Source of the DNA: JBMNQI01 sp050944055
GTDB taxonomy: Bacteria > Bacillota > Clostridia > Oscillospirales > Oscillospiraceae
DNA length: 31,048 nt
Direction: 5' to 3'
Assembly: GCA_050944055.1 (NCBI GenBank)
Contig: JBMNQI010000022.1
Location: forward strand, 1-31,048
Positions 1 through 6,576 of this stretch are shown here, in pieces. The notes below the pieces were generated by a model. That model did no database searches and had not been told where the DNA came from. It was given only the letters and a program-made list of their open reading frames with translations. The position numbers and the translations under genes are program-made. Numbering within the stretch: the stretch's first letter is position 1; each line of letters opens with the position of its first letter.

Positions 1-213
1 ACCGCAGGATCGCAATATCCGAGATAATTTCCATCAGCTGAAAAAGACGGCTATACGCAACCGGAAGGCGGTATGCGGCCTCATCGGGCCTGTCCCGGGC
101 GGCGTTAAACCCTTCGTCTCCCGAGGCAAAGATATGGCCCGCAGGCAAAGCCTTCCCCGTTCCCCCTACTCGATGTACACCTGCATCAGCTGAGCTGATT
201 TGGCCGGGAACCA
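1..213 (-). CDS. Possible 5' part of a gene running off the left edge
   Basis: An open frame starts at an ATG on the minus strand (211-213) and stays open to base 1, about 71 codons. Its second half has ordinary protein composition (mixed acidic and hydrophobic, for example the stretch FQLMEIISDIAIL near the edge). The first ~25 codons look less protein-like and no good ribosome binding site is visible, so the true start may be downstream. I do not recognise the product. The opposite strand also has an open frame, ending at a TGA near 194, but its Arg/Pro-rich composition looks like an antisense shadow. If real, this gene diverges from the response regulator that follows. Confidence 0.25.
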
Positions 214-382
214 TGCAAAAAATTAACCGGCAAATCTGTTAAGTTTACCGCGGAATTTCCGAAATAATATTGTAAGAATGGAAGCCGCGCTTCGCCGCTG
301 CACGGGCGGCGCTAGTTATGGCGCGCCGCCGTGCAGTCTTCCGGTCTTCGCGGCGGATGTTTATGCCGAAGGGGTCAAAAGC
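214..382. other. Intergenic leader with a strong GC-rich hairpin
   Basis: This stretch is AT-rich at first and then holds a hairpin at 298-336. Arms CTGCACGG and CCGTGCAG are continued inwards by CGGCGC and GCGCGCCG, around the loop TAGTTATG. No T-run follows, so it is not a clear terminator. It lies in the presumed 5' leader of the response regulator at 383 and could affect mRNA stability. No clear promoter hexamers were found. Confidence 0.4.
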
Positions 383-1558
383 ATGAAAAAAATCCTATTC
401 GTTGACGATGAGATACAGGTGTTGAAAGCCATCAGCAGAGTATTTGTGGATACCGGTTATATGGTCTGGTTTGCCCAAAGCGCTGCCGGCGCTATGGAGA
501 TACTCGGGCGGGAAAAGATAGATATGATTGTCACAGACATGAAAATGCCCGGGACGAGCGGCGTCGAGCTTCTTAAAAAGGTAAAGAGCGAATACCCGGA
601 TGTTATACGCGCCGTTTTGAGCGGCTACTCGGACGAGAGAGAGATAATATTTACTCTTCAGAGTAACCTGGCCAGGGCTTATATGTTCAAGCCCTGGAAT
701 GACGAAGAGCTCCTCAGGCTGGTAAAGCAGAATCTTGACCCGGGAGAGACAAGCCTGCCGCAGGAGGTTATAACCTACATTAACAATATGGATAAGCTGC
801 CTACAATAGGCGCGCGCTATCAGAATATACTCGAAGCCGTCAGGGAAGAAAAGGATTTGGGGTATATTGCCGGCGAGATAGAAAAGGACCAGACAGTTAC
901 GGCAAAGCTCCTCCAGCTTGTCAACTCCGCCTATTTTGGGCTTAAGACAGGCTCTGTCAAGAGCGCGCTCTCCTGCATAGGCACCGATGAATTAAAGCAG
1001 CTTGTTTTATCGCTTGAAATCATGGATTTTCTTACTATCACGGGCAGCGGGCGTCATTTAGCTGAAATGATATGGAATCACGCTTATATTACCAGCAGGA
1101 TACAGAGAATTATTCAGGAAAAATTTCTCCATAAAAAAGAAAACCATACCAACATATCAGCGGGGCTCCTGCATAAAATTGGAATGGTTTTCATGCTCAA
1201 GTACTATGGAACTGACTATTCTTCACTGCTCGGCAGCTGGAAGGAGAACAAGGATACATATCTGTCGCCTCTGGAGCTTAGCCGCTTCGGCTATACACAC
1301 TCGGACCTGTCGGCTTATCTGCTAAAAAGCTGGAACGCCCCCGAACCAATAATCGAGGCGGCGTCCTACTATGACGCGCCTTTCAATAAGGAGGTGTCAA
1401 ATCACGAGCTTGCCTGCGTTATACACATCGCGCAGCATTACGCCGGCAAACACGAGGGCCTTAATCCGTTCTGCCGGTTCATTCCGCTTGTGTTCGAGAG
1501 CCTGGGCATCGACCGGCCCGCTTTTGAGGAGAATTACCAGCGGCTGATAGAGGTATAA
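383..1558 (+). CDS. Response regulator with C-terminal HDOD domain
   Basis: A 391-residue two-domain signalling protein. Residues 1-120 are a receiver domain: acidic pair D8/D9, phospho-acceptor D52 in VTDMKMPG, and the conserved lysine K103 in MFKPW. From about residue 130 to 340 it matches the HDOD fold, a catalytically inactive relative of HD phosphodiesterases. The segment around LLQLVNSAYFG is typical, followed by the usual ALSCIGTDELKQLVLS-type helix pair. Family members act in phosphorylation-dependent control of second-messenger, motility or stress responses; the output here is not known. I chose ATG 383 because a purine-rich GAAGGGG lies just upstream and homologous receivers start at MKKILFVDDE. 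The frame extends 35 codons further upstream, but that part runs through the 298-336 hairpin. No partner kinase is adjacent. Confidence 0.85.
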   Translation: MKKILFVDDEIQVLKAISRVFVDTGYMVWFAQSAAGAMEILGREKIDMIVTDMKMPGTSGVELLKKVKSEYPDVIRAVLSGYSDEREIIFTLQSNLARAYMFKPWNDEELLRLVKQNLDPGETSLPQEVITYINNMDKLPTIGARYQNILEAVREEKDLGYIAGEIEKDQTVTAKLLQLVNSAYFGLKTGSVKSALSCIGTDELKQLVLSLEIMDFLTITGSGRHLAEMIWNHAYITSRIQRIIQEKFLHKKENHTNISAGLLHKIGMVFMLKYYGTDYSSLLGSWKENKDTYLSPLELSRFGYTHSDLSAYLLKSWNAPEPIIEAASYYDAPFNKEVSNHELACVIHIAQHYAGKHEGLNPFCRFIPLVFESLGIDRPAFEENYQRLIEV

Positions 1559-1569
1559 GAGCATACCTC

Positions 1570-1956
1570 TTATTTTGAAAGCGCGTTTTCAATCGCCTTC
1601 AGATAGGCCTTGCAGGTTACCGTGGCTCCGGAAACGGCGTCTATTGTGGTATTCTGCTTTTCAATAACACGGTTGAAAACCTCGTCTGAAAGCCCTTCCA
1701 TCGCAAAGCTTACGTCTTTGATTATTTCGATATCCGAAATTTTCCGGTCTTTGATTGTAACTGATACTTCGTTTGACCATCTTCCCGCTTTGTAGGACCC
1801 GAAATAAATGCCGTCGCTAAGCTTTGACGGGTCAACAGCCGAAATGTCCACTTTGCTCCCCGCGTCCAAACCATGTGAAATATAAAGCGCTGCCCCCGCC
1901 GCAACAGCCGCAAATACCGCCAATACTATCAGAATCATTTTAAATACTTTCTTCAT
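1570..1956 (-). CDS. Membrane-anchored FMN-binding domain protein
   Basis: A 128-residue protein with an N-terminal hydrophobic helix (about 6-27, after MKKVFK) that anchors it outside the membrane. An FMN_bind domain follows. The flavinylation motif SGATVT is at 109-114, where the threonine of the [S/T]GA[T/S]-x-[S/T] motif receives FMN by phosphoester linkage in this family. Such small extracellular flavoproteins serve extracellular electron transfer or reductase systems. No flavin transferase ApbE or RnfG-like partner is present in this window. It converges with the response regulator, with 11 bases between the stops. The start ATG at 1956 has AGGAG just upstream on the minus strand. Confidence 0.85.
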   Translation of the reverse strand: MKKVFKMILIVLAVFAAVAAGAALYISHGLDAGSKVDISAVDPSKLSDGIYFGSYKAGRWSNEVSVTIKDRKISDIEIIKDVSFAMEGLSDEVFNRVIEKQNTTIDAVSGATVTCKAYLKAIENALSK

Positions 1957-2183
1957 ATACTTCTCCTCCCGCGTCCGGTTTCTCCATATTATCTCTTATA
2001 ATTCCATATTAATCAATATACTTCCGGCAATTAATCCCATAAATCCGGGCCGTCTTATCCTGAAGTTTAAGCGCAGTCTGCGGCAATCGCCGTCTATTCA
2101 GCCGGCGAATTACTGATTACGCCGTAACCAGTGAGACCAGAATATATTATAAATTAGACTATTCAATACGACGGGTTTTTTGC

Positions 2184-2212
2184 TTGACTTATACCGAATT
2201 ATAATATATACT
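2184..2212 (+). promoter_or_regulatory. SigA-type promoter upstream of the rnk leader
   Basis: TTGACT at 2184-2189 and TATACT at 2207-2212 with a 17-base spacer. Transcription would start near 2219 and run into the hairpin at 2236-2266 within ~20 bases. It would then yield either a very short RNA or an attenuated rnk leader. Confidence 0.6.
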
Positions 2213-2235
2213 TATAAATAATAATAGTTTAAATT

Positions 2236-2268
2236 AAAAGAACCGTCATAATTATGAAGGGCTTTTAT
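2236..2268 (+). terminator. Terminator-like hairpin, copy 1
   Basis: AAAAG (2236-2240) pairs with CTTTT (2262-2266). Inside it, CC pairs with GG and TCAT with ATGA, separated by small internal mismatches. The 3' side continues TTTTATTT. The same architecture with a different inner stem recurs at 2858-2890. Confidence 0.5.
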
Positions 2269-2290
2269 TTCTTACGACAGATGTAGTAAT

Positions 2291-2315
2291 AAATGAAAGG
2301 GCCTTTTATTTTTTT
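2291..2315 (+). terminator. Second hairpin with T-run in the rnk leader
   Basis: Arms AAATGAAAG (2291-2299) and CTTTTATTT (2303-2311), one G-T pair, loop GGC, followed by more T residues to 2315. Together with copy 1 upstream, this would block read-through from the 2184 promoter unless prevented. Confidence 0.45.
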
Positions 2316-2327
2316 ATTCCGGGCTTT

Positions 2328-2357
2328 TTGGAATTAACATATTACTTATGATATAGA
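2328..2357 (+). promoter_or_regulatory. Possible proximal rnk promoter
   Basis: TTGGAA (2328-2333) and TATAGA (2352-2357) with an 18-base spacer, placed after both terminator-like hairpins. Match to consensus is only moderate. Confidence 0.3.
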
Positions 2358-2396
2358 TAAGATGAGATATTACCGCTATTAAAAGGAGTGCCTGTT

Positions 2397-2804
2397 ATGT
2401 CCGCCGAAATTCTGATCACGAGCATTGACAGAGATAGAATAAAAAAATTTTTGGATAAGTTTCCTGAGGGCAGCCAGCCGCAGGATAAGTCTGTCGATAA
2501 GCTGAAGCATGAGCTTGGCAGAGCCACAATAGTCGATCCGCAGGAAATACCGCGGGATGTTGTTACCATGAACTCAAGGGCGCTGCTGCAGCTGAATGAT
2601 GAAGACATTGAGATTTCACTGGCCTACCCGGACGACGCGGATTTGAGCGCTATGAAGCTGTCGGTTTTCTCGCCTATAGGCACGGCTATTCTCGGTTACA
2701 GGGAAGGCCACACCATCGATTGGGAGGTCCCGTCCGGCACTATAAAAATACATATAAAAAAGATCCTTTATCAGCCGGAGCATTTAGGCGACTACCATCT
2801 GTAG
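2397..2804 (+). CDS. rnk: Rnk-type regulator, GreA/GreB C-terminal domain family
   Basis: A 135-residue protein that resembles Rnk (regulator of nucleoside diphosphate kinase) along its whole length. It has the family signatures PQEIPRDVVTMNSRA, the SVFSPIGTAILGYREG block and the C-terminal EHLGDYHL. Rnk has a GreA/GreB-like FKBP-type C-terminal domain but only a short N-terminal coiled coil. It binds RNA polymerase near the secondary channel and competes with Gre factors. The start is ATG 2397, eight bases after AGGAG (2384-2388). A GTG at 2388 is in frame but overlaps that ribosome binding site. The next gene encodes a Ctc-type ribosomal protein, which suggests a shared stress or growth-rate role. 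Confidence 0.85.
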   Translation: MSAEILITSIDRDRIKKFLDKFPEGSQPQDKSVDKLKHELGRATIVDPQEIPRDVVTMNSRALLQLNDEDIEISLAYPDDADLSAMKLSVFSPIGTAILGYREGHTIDWEVPSGTIKIHIKKILYQPEHLGDYHL

Positions 2805-2857
2805 GATGATGGCGGTTTTAGGCCGCGCATCGGCATTTGTTACTTTTTTAATAACTG

Positions 2858-2890
2858 AAAAGAACCGTCTTAATTTTAAGAAGGGCTTTT
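2858..2890 (+). terminator. Terminator-like hairpin, copy 2, between rnk and ctc
   Basis: The outer pairing AAAAG / CTTTT, the CC / GG pairs and the small mismatches are as at 2236-2268. The inner stem is TCTTA / TAAGA instead of TCAT / ATGA, so pairing is kept while sequence differs. A U-rich TTTTGTATTT follows. It could terminate rnk mRNA or attenuate ctc. Confidence 0.5.
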
Positions 2891-3001
2891 GTATTTCTGC
2901 CGCGCGGCATTGATATGAACAGCCCTTCTTTTTCACAATCAAGCAAATGTCTGCATCGAGAGGGCTTATCAAATTTAGTTAAAATTAAAGGAGGAAAAAT
3001 C

Positions 3002-3574
3002 ATGTATATTCTGCAGGCGGAGCCCCGAAGTACGGGCTTAAGATCCAAGCATTTAAGGCAGAAAGGCCTGATCCCCGGCTGCGTATACGGCGGCGACATA
3101 AACGGGTCTCTTCTTCTTCAGATCGAGCAAAGCGAAGCCAATAAGCTGATGAGGTCAAAGACCAGGGGCGGCAGAGTCTTGCTAAATGTCAAAGGCGAAA
3201 AATTCAACACGTTATTGAGAGAAATTGACCGCAACCCTGTAACCGATCAAATAAGGCATCTTAGCTTCCAGAAGCTAAACGGGGATGAACTGGTCAGCAG
3301 TACCGCTCAGATAGTTCTTGTCAATAAAGAGAAAATTCCGGTATATATACAGCAGGTACTTTTTGAAATCCCGTACAGGGCTTTGGCGTCAAAGCTGATA
3401 GAAAAGATTGAAATTGACCTTGAGGGCATGCAGGCGGGAGATTCCATAAAGGTTAAAGACCTTGATATTTGCAATAATGACGATATTGAGATATTGGCGG
3501 ACTCCGACAGTCTGGTTCTGTCGATTATAAGCAATAGAAGGACAACGCAACAGCCCCAATCCGAAGAGGTGTGA
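3002..3574 (+). CDS. ctc: 50S ribosomal protein L25/Ctc, general stress type
   Basis: A 190-residue bL25 family protein of the two-domain TL5/Ctc type. The N-terminal 5S rRNA-binding beta-barrel (about 1-90) contains the typical SKHLRQKGLIPGCVYGG motif near residues 16-32 and LLREIDRNPVTDQIRHLSF further on. A C-terminal TL5 domain (about 95-180) follows with the typical DLEGMQAGDSIKVKDL stretch. It binds 5S rRNA in the large subunit; in Bacillus, Ctc is a general stress protein. The ATG at 3002 follows AAAGGAGG (2988-2994), so the in-frame upstream extension to 2915 is not used. A strong terminator lies at 3677. Confidence 0.9.
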   Translation: MYILQAEPRSTGLRSKHLRQKGLIPGCVYGGDINGSLLLQIEQSEANKLMRSKTRGGRVLLNVKGEKFNTLLREIDRNPVTDQIRHLSFQKLNGDELVSSTAQIVLVNKEKIPVYIQQVLFEIPYRALASKLIEKIEIDLEGMQAGDSIKVKDLDICNNDDIEILADSDSLVLSIISNRRTTQQPQSEEV

Positions 3575-3676
3575 CGGTCGGTTATTCGCTGAATTTTCCG
3601 GCAATGCTCTTTATATTAAACCGAAGCTTAATATCTTAGATTCGCAAGCTTTCCATCCCCTGGTGATGCTTCTTAT

Positions 3677-3717
3677 CCTCCGTTTGCCGTACAAAGTCCG
3701 TCAAACGGAGGTTTTTT
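3677..3717 (+). terminator. Rho-independent terminator after ctc
   Basis: A perfect 10-bp stem CCTCCGTTTG / CAAACGGAGG around a 15-base loop, followed by six T residues (3712-3717). Confidence 0.92.
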
Positions 3718-3759
3718 ACAGGTGGTAATATTATTATTTACGCGAACGCTTGGGTGCGC

Positions 3760-3788
3760 TTGACAATCAAATTATACAGGACTATAAT
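3760..3788 (+). promoter_or_regulatory. Consensus promoter of the TetR gene
   Basis: TTGACA (3760-3765) and TATAAT (3783-3788), both perfect, spacer 17. The start site would be near 3795, just before the palindrome at 3798-3815, so a repressor bound there would block it. Confidence 0.85.
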
Positions 3789-3797
3789 TAAGCTATC

Positions 3798-3815
3798 TTA
3801 ACTAACCGGTTGGTT
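3798..3815. promoter_or_regulatory. TetR-type operator, copy 1
   Basis: TTAACTAACCGGTTGGTT is close to the palindrome AACCAACCGGTTGGTT. It sits at the predicted start site of the tetR gene. A sequence matching it at 15 of 18 positions lies upstream of the radical SAM gene at 4581-4598. Confidence 0.75.
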
Positions 3816-3830
3816 ATGGAGGGGAATAAA

Positions 3831-4547
3831 TTGGAGAATACCTCTGGCACTGAAGCAAGAGAACGAATAATTAACGCGTCTATACAACTGTTCTCTCAAA
3901 AAGGATATGATGCGACGCGCGTAAACGATATAGCGAGCGCTGCAAATGTAAACAAAGCGCTTATTTATTATTATTTTAAAAGCAAAGAAGAGATTTTGGA
4001 TTTCATGATTAATTCTCTTCTTGACAATGCAGTTTCAATAACCATGGGTTTTATTCATACAAATATAGTACAAATGGTTAGAGACGGGTATCTGGACATT
4101 AAACCCGACCGTTTGCATTTTGTAAACGATGAAGCCAAAAAGAGCTTTATTCAGAATGCCTCTAAGTTTTATGAACGGGTAGTTGATTATATTATCGAGA
4201 ACAAAGAGATAGTGCGTGTTTTAATGCTGGAATCACTTAAAAAAGGAAAGCATCAAAACTCTTTATTCCGCTTCACAAAATTCATGAGCGCTGACGAAAA
4301 CAATCCTATTTTGAAAACAATCTCGGATGTCGACCATGATTTTGTTTATTCAGATGAAGTGGTATTGTTTAATTTTTTCTTTTCAATTATCCCTATTATC
4401 AGCTTCGCCGCTTATTTTGACGACTATAAAGCGGTAAGCTCAATAAGCGATGACGAACTTCGCAGTTTGTTTTTACGCGTTTCTCAGATAATTACCTTAT
4501 CATTGATTTCGGGAAGTGATATTTTGCTAAAAAACAACAGCGCATAG
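3831..4547 (+). CDS. TetR/AcrR family transcriptional regulator
   Basis: A protein of about 238 residues. The N-terminal TetR helix-turn-helix spans about residues 8-55: RERIINASIQLFSQKGYDATRVNDIA, then ANVNKALIYYYFKSKEE, which is the recognition helix and the usual YYYFKSKE signature. The C-terminal ~180 residues form the ligand-binding and dimer region, whose ligand cannot be read from sequence. I prefer TTG 3831 because GGAGGGG (3818-3824) sits at the right distance; an in-frame ATG at 3816 overlaps that site and lies next to the operator. The regulator probably represses itself and the radical SAM gene, since both are preceded by the same palindrome. Its base composition is more AT-rich than most genes here, which could hint at separate ancestry. 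Confidence 0.85.
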   Translation: MENTSGTEARERIINASIQLFSQKGYDATRVNDIASAANVNKALIYYYFKSKEEILDFMINSLLDNAVSITMGFIHTNIVQMVRDGYLDIKPDRLHFVNDEAKKSFIQNASKFYERVVDYIIENKEIVRVLMLESLKKGKHQNSLFRFTKFMSADENNPILKTISDVDHDFVYSDEVVLFNFFFSIIPIISFAAYFDDYKAVSSISDDELRSLFLRVSQIITLSLISGSDILLKNNSA

Positions 4548-4580
4548 TATGAAAACCGCTTTCTTTAGTTTTCACAAAAA

Positions 4581-4598
4581 TTAACCAAACGGTTGATT
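4581..4598. promoter_or_regulatory. TetR-type operator, copy 2
   Basis: TTAACCAAACGGTTGATT matches copy 1 at 15 of 18 positions. It overlaps a candidate -35 TTGATT (4593-4598), paired with a weak -10 TGTTAT (4616-4621) at a 17-base spacer. Binding here would shut off the radical SAM gene. Confidence 0.7.
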
Positions 4599-4654
4599 GA
4601 ACCCGTAAGAGCTTGTGTTATCAAAAAACCAATTTTATTTCGGGGTGAAAAATT

Positions 4655-6016
4655 ATGAACATGATTCAACGAAGGGCAGTCAATGTTCTGCTGAATTACG
4701 TTACGGACGATCCTATAAAAAAGCTGCCAAAGATGTTGGAGCTTGCGGAAAAACTCGATAGAGGAAACCTGCATTCGACTCAAATAAGCGCATTGCGTAA
4801 TCTGCTGCTGGATGAAAACAGTGTGTGGCACAGCTTTGTCAGGAATTTGGTTCAGGAAGTAGACGCGAAGGTTTTGCAGAAGTTTGTAGAATGCTTTATA
4901 GTAAATGCAAATCTTGAAGGGGCGGAGCGTGCGCGCGCCGTAGAGAAAAAATACGACTGCAATGTTCCCTGGGCGATTCTGATGGATCCTACCAGCGCGT
5001 GCAATCTGTCCTGCACCGGGTGCTGGGCAGCACAATATGGAAACAAGAATAATCTTTCTTACGAGACGCTCGATTCAATTTGCCGCCAGGGCAAGGAAAT
5101 GGGAGTTTATTTCTATATATTCTCCGGCGGCGAACCGCTTGTACGCAAAAAGGATATTATTCGGTTATGCGAAGATCATAAGGATTGCTATTTCTTTGCC
5201 TTCACCAACGGTACGCTTGTGGATGACGAGCTATGCGAAGAGATGCTGCGTGTAGGTAACTTCGCACTGGCGTTTTCTATTGAGGGCGACGAGGCAGCCA
5301 CAGATATGAGGCGTGGAAAAGGCACATATCGCAAAGTAATTGAAGCGATGGGGCGCATGCGCAAGCACAGGCTTTTGTACGGGTACTCCACCTGCTACCA
5401 CCGCTACAATACGGAAAGTGTCGGGTCCGACGAATTTGTTGACGATATGATTGCCCGCGGCTGCCGGTTTTCGTGGAATTTCACTTACATACCTGTCGGA
5501 AAAGACGCGCAGATAGATCTATTGGCTACTCCCGAACAACGTGCCTATATGTACCGGCGCGTGCGTGAAATACGCAATACCAAGCCCATTTTCGCAATGG
5601 ATTTCTGGAATGACGGACAGTACGCTCACGGATGCATCGCGGGCGGAAAGCGATACCTGCATATAAACGCGGCCGGAGATGTGGAGCCGTGCGCGTTTAT
5701 ACATTACTCCAATGTCAACATACATGATGCGACTCTATTAGAGGCATTGCGTTCTCCCTTGTTTATGGCTTATCGTAAAAACCAGCCGTTCAATAACAAT
5801 CTCCTGCGTCCGTGTCCTTTGCTTGACAATCCTGAAAAGCTGGAAGCTATGGTTAAAGAATCGGGTGCTAAATCAACCGATATGGAAGCGCCTGAAGATG
5901 TGGAAGTACTTTGCGCAAAAACAGCCCCGGCAGCCAAGGCATGGTCAGAAGTAGCCGAGCGGCTGTGGGAAGAGAATCCGAAAAGCCGGGCAACATTCAA
6001 TGAAGCCGCGCATTAA
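4655..6016 (+). CDS. Radical SAM protein with C-terminal SPASM-like cysteines
   Basis: A 453-residue enzyme. The radical SAM cluster motif CNLSCTGC has its three cysteines at 116, 120 and 123. It is followed by the SAM-binding GGEP motif in IFSGGEPLV and a TIM-barrel core to about residue 320. C-terminal cysteines in GCIAGGKRYLHINAAG, VEPCAFIHY and RPCPLL resemble a SPASM/twitch auxiliary iron-sulfur region. An N-terminal helical extension of ~100 residues precedes the core. Reaction and substrate are unknown; similar architectures modify peptides, cofactors or lipids. The ATG at 4655 follows GGGGTG (4641-4646). It is probably monocistronic and controlled by the upstream TetR. No precursor peptide gene was noticed nearby. 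Confidence 0.85.
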   Translation: MNMIQRRAVNVLLNYVTDDPIKKLPKMLELAEKLDRGNLHSTQISALRNLLLDENSVWHSFVRNLVQEVDAKVLQKFVECFIVNANLEGAERARAVEKKYDCNVPWAILMDPTSACNLSCTGCWAAQYGNKNNLSYETLDSICRQGKEMGVYFYIFSGGEPLVRKKDIIRLCEDHKDCYFFAFTNGTLVDDELCEEMLRVGNFALAFSIEGDEAATDMRRGKGTYRKVIEAMGRMRKHRLLYGYSTCYHRYNTESVGSDEFVDDMIARGCRFSWNFTYIPVGKDAQIDLLATPEQRAYMYRRVREIRNTKPIFAMDFWNDGQYAHGCIAGGKRYLHINAAGDVEPCAFIHYSNVNIHDATLLEALRSPLFMAYRKNQPFNNNLLRPCPLLDNPEKLEAMVKESGAKSTDMEAPEDVEVLCAKTAPAAKAWSEVAERLWEENPKSRATFNEAAH

Positions 6017-6166
6017 GCTTTGATACCCGAACGGAACGTGAGTTTCCGCACAGACAGGTTTTTAATGGCATAAAAATCGGGAGTGCCTGAGGCACTTTCC
6101 GCCTGCTTTATAGCTAGACGCGCTGCATCAGACGATAGTTGTTGCCGAATAGCTCGGATAGATGAA

Positions 6167-6200
6167 CCAAAGCCCGCCTTAACCGGCGGGCTTTGGTTTT
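6167..6200 (+). terminator. Strong terminator after the radical SAM gene
   Basis: A perfect 12-bp stem CCAAAGCCCGCC / GGCGGGCTTTGG around TTAACC, followed by TTTT. Confidence 0.85.
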
Positions 6201-6260
6201 CCCAAAGTTTTTAGGTTTAAAAATAAAAGTGGGGTCAAAAGTGGGGCCAGAGAGCAAAAG

Positions 6261-6295
6261 AAAAACCCCGTAAGCCGCATGGCTACAGGGTTTTT
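6261..6295 (-). terminator. Terminator of the tRNA-Ser transcript
   Basis: Arms starting AAAAACCC and ending GGGTTTTT, with GTAAGCC / GGCTAC inside and loop GCAT. Read on the minus strand it begins just after the tRNA 3' end and is followed by a U-rich tail. Confidence 0.8.
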
Positions 6296-6298
6296 CAA

Positions 6299-6389
6299 TG
6301 GCGGAGAAGGAGGGATTTGAACCCTCGCGGCAGTTTCCCACCCTACGCCCTTAGCAGGGGCGCCTCTTCGGCCTCTTGAGTACTTCTCC
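6299..6389 (-). tRNA. tRNA-Ser (anticodon GCT)
   Basis: The 91-base minus-strand gene has acceptor arms GGAGAAG / CTTCTCC, discriminator G and encoded CCA. The anticodon loop CTGCTAA is in stem CGCCC / GGGCG, with a long variable arm typical of class II tRNA-Ser and T-loop GTTCAAATC. The GCT anticodon reads AGC/AGU codons. It is co-transcribed with the tRNA-Ser 35 bases upstream. Confidence 0.95.
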
Positions 6390-6424
6390 AAACCGAAAAA
6401 ACATAAAATATTAAGAAGAGAAAA

Positions 6425-6513
6425 TGGCGGAGAGAGTGGGATTCGAACCCACGGTGCGTTGCCGCACGGCGGTTTTCAAGACCGCTCCGTTATGACCACT
6501 TCGGTATCTCTCC
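6425..6513 (-). tRNA. tRNA-Ser (anticodon TGA)
   Basis: The 89-base minus-strand gene has acceptor arms GGAGAGA / TCTCTCC, encoded CCA, anticodon loop CTTGAAA in stem GCGGT / ACCGC, a long variable arm (GTGCGGCAACGCAC) and T-loop GTTCGAATC. It is the first gene of a two-tRNA unit. Confidence 0.95.
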
Positions 6514-6531
6514 AAAACAAGTCTGCGGTAC

Positions 6532-6560
6532 ATATTAGCATAGCGTGTGCAGTTTGTCAA
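6532..6560 (-). promoter_or_regulatory. Promoter of the tRNA-Ser pair
   Basis: On the minus strand TTGACA (6560-6555) and TAATAT (6537-6532) with a 17-base spacer. The start site would be ~12 bases before the mature tRNA-Ser(TGA). Confidence 0.85.
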
Positions 6561-6576
6561 GCAATGCTGCCGCCTG

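Larger units (their letters stand above)
1957..2396. other. Long AT-rich intergenic region upstream of rnk
   Basis: About 440 bases with no gene. It holds a strong plus-strand promoter (2184-2212), a hairpin with a U-rich tail (2236-2268), a second hairpin followed by a T-run (2291-2315) and a weaker second promoter close to rnk (2328-2357). Divergent transcription of the FMN-binding gene must also start here, but I could not place its promoter. Bases 2020-2160 show nothing recognisable. Confidence 0.5.
6017..6298. other. Intergenic region with terminators and a short direct repeat
   Basis: After the radical SAM stop there is a weak hairpin AGTGCC-TGA-GGCACT (6082-6096), then the strong terminator at 6167-6200. 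Next comes a direct repeat AAAAGTGGGG at 6225-6234 and 6237-6246, and then the tRNA terminator at 6261-6295. A minus-strand frame across this region and into the tRNA is not a believable gene. Confidence 0.5.

Noticed and set aside
2915..3001. 29-residue N-terminal extension of the L25/Ctc protein
   Set aside because: The extension covers the AAAGGAGG ribosome binding site for ATG 3002, and homologues start at that methionine.
6114..6391. Minus-strand frames running through tRNA-Ser(GCT)
   Set aside because: They include the tRNA gene and its terminator, so translation products are not credible.
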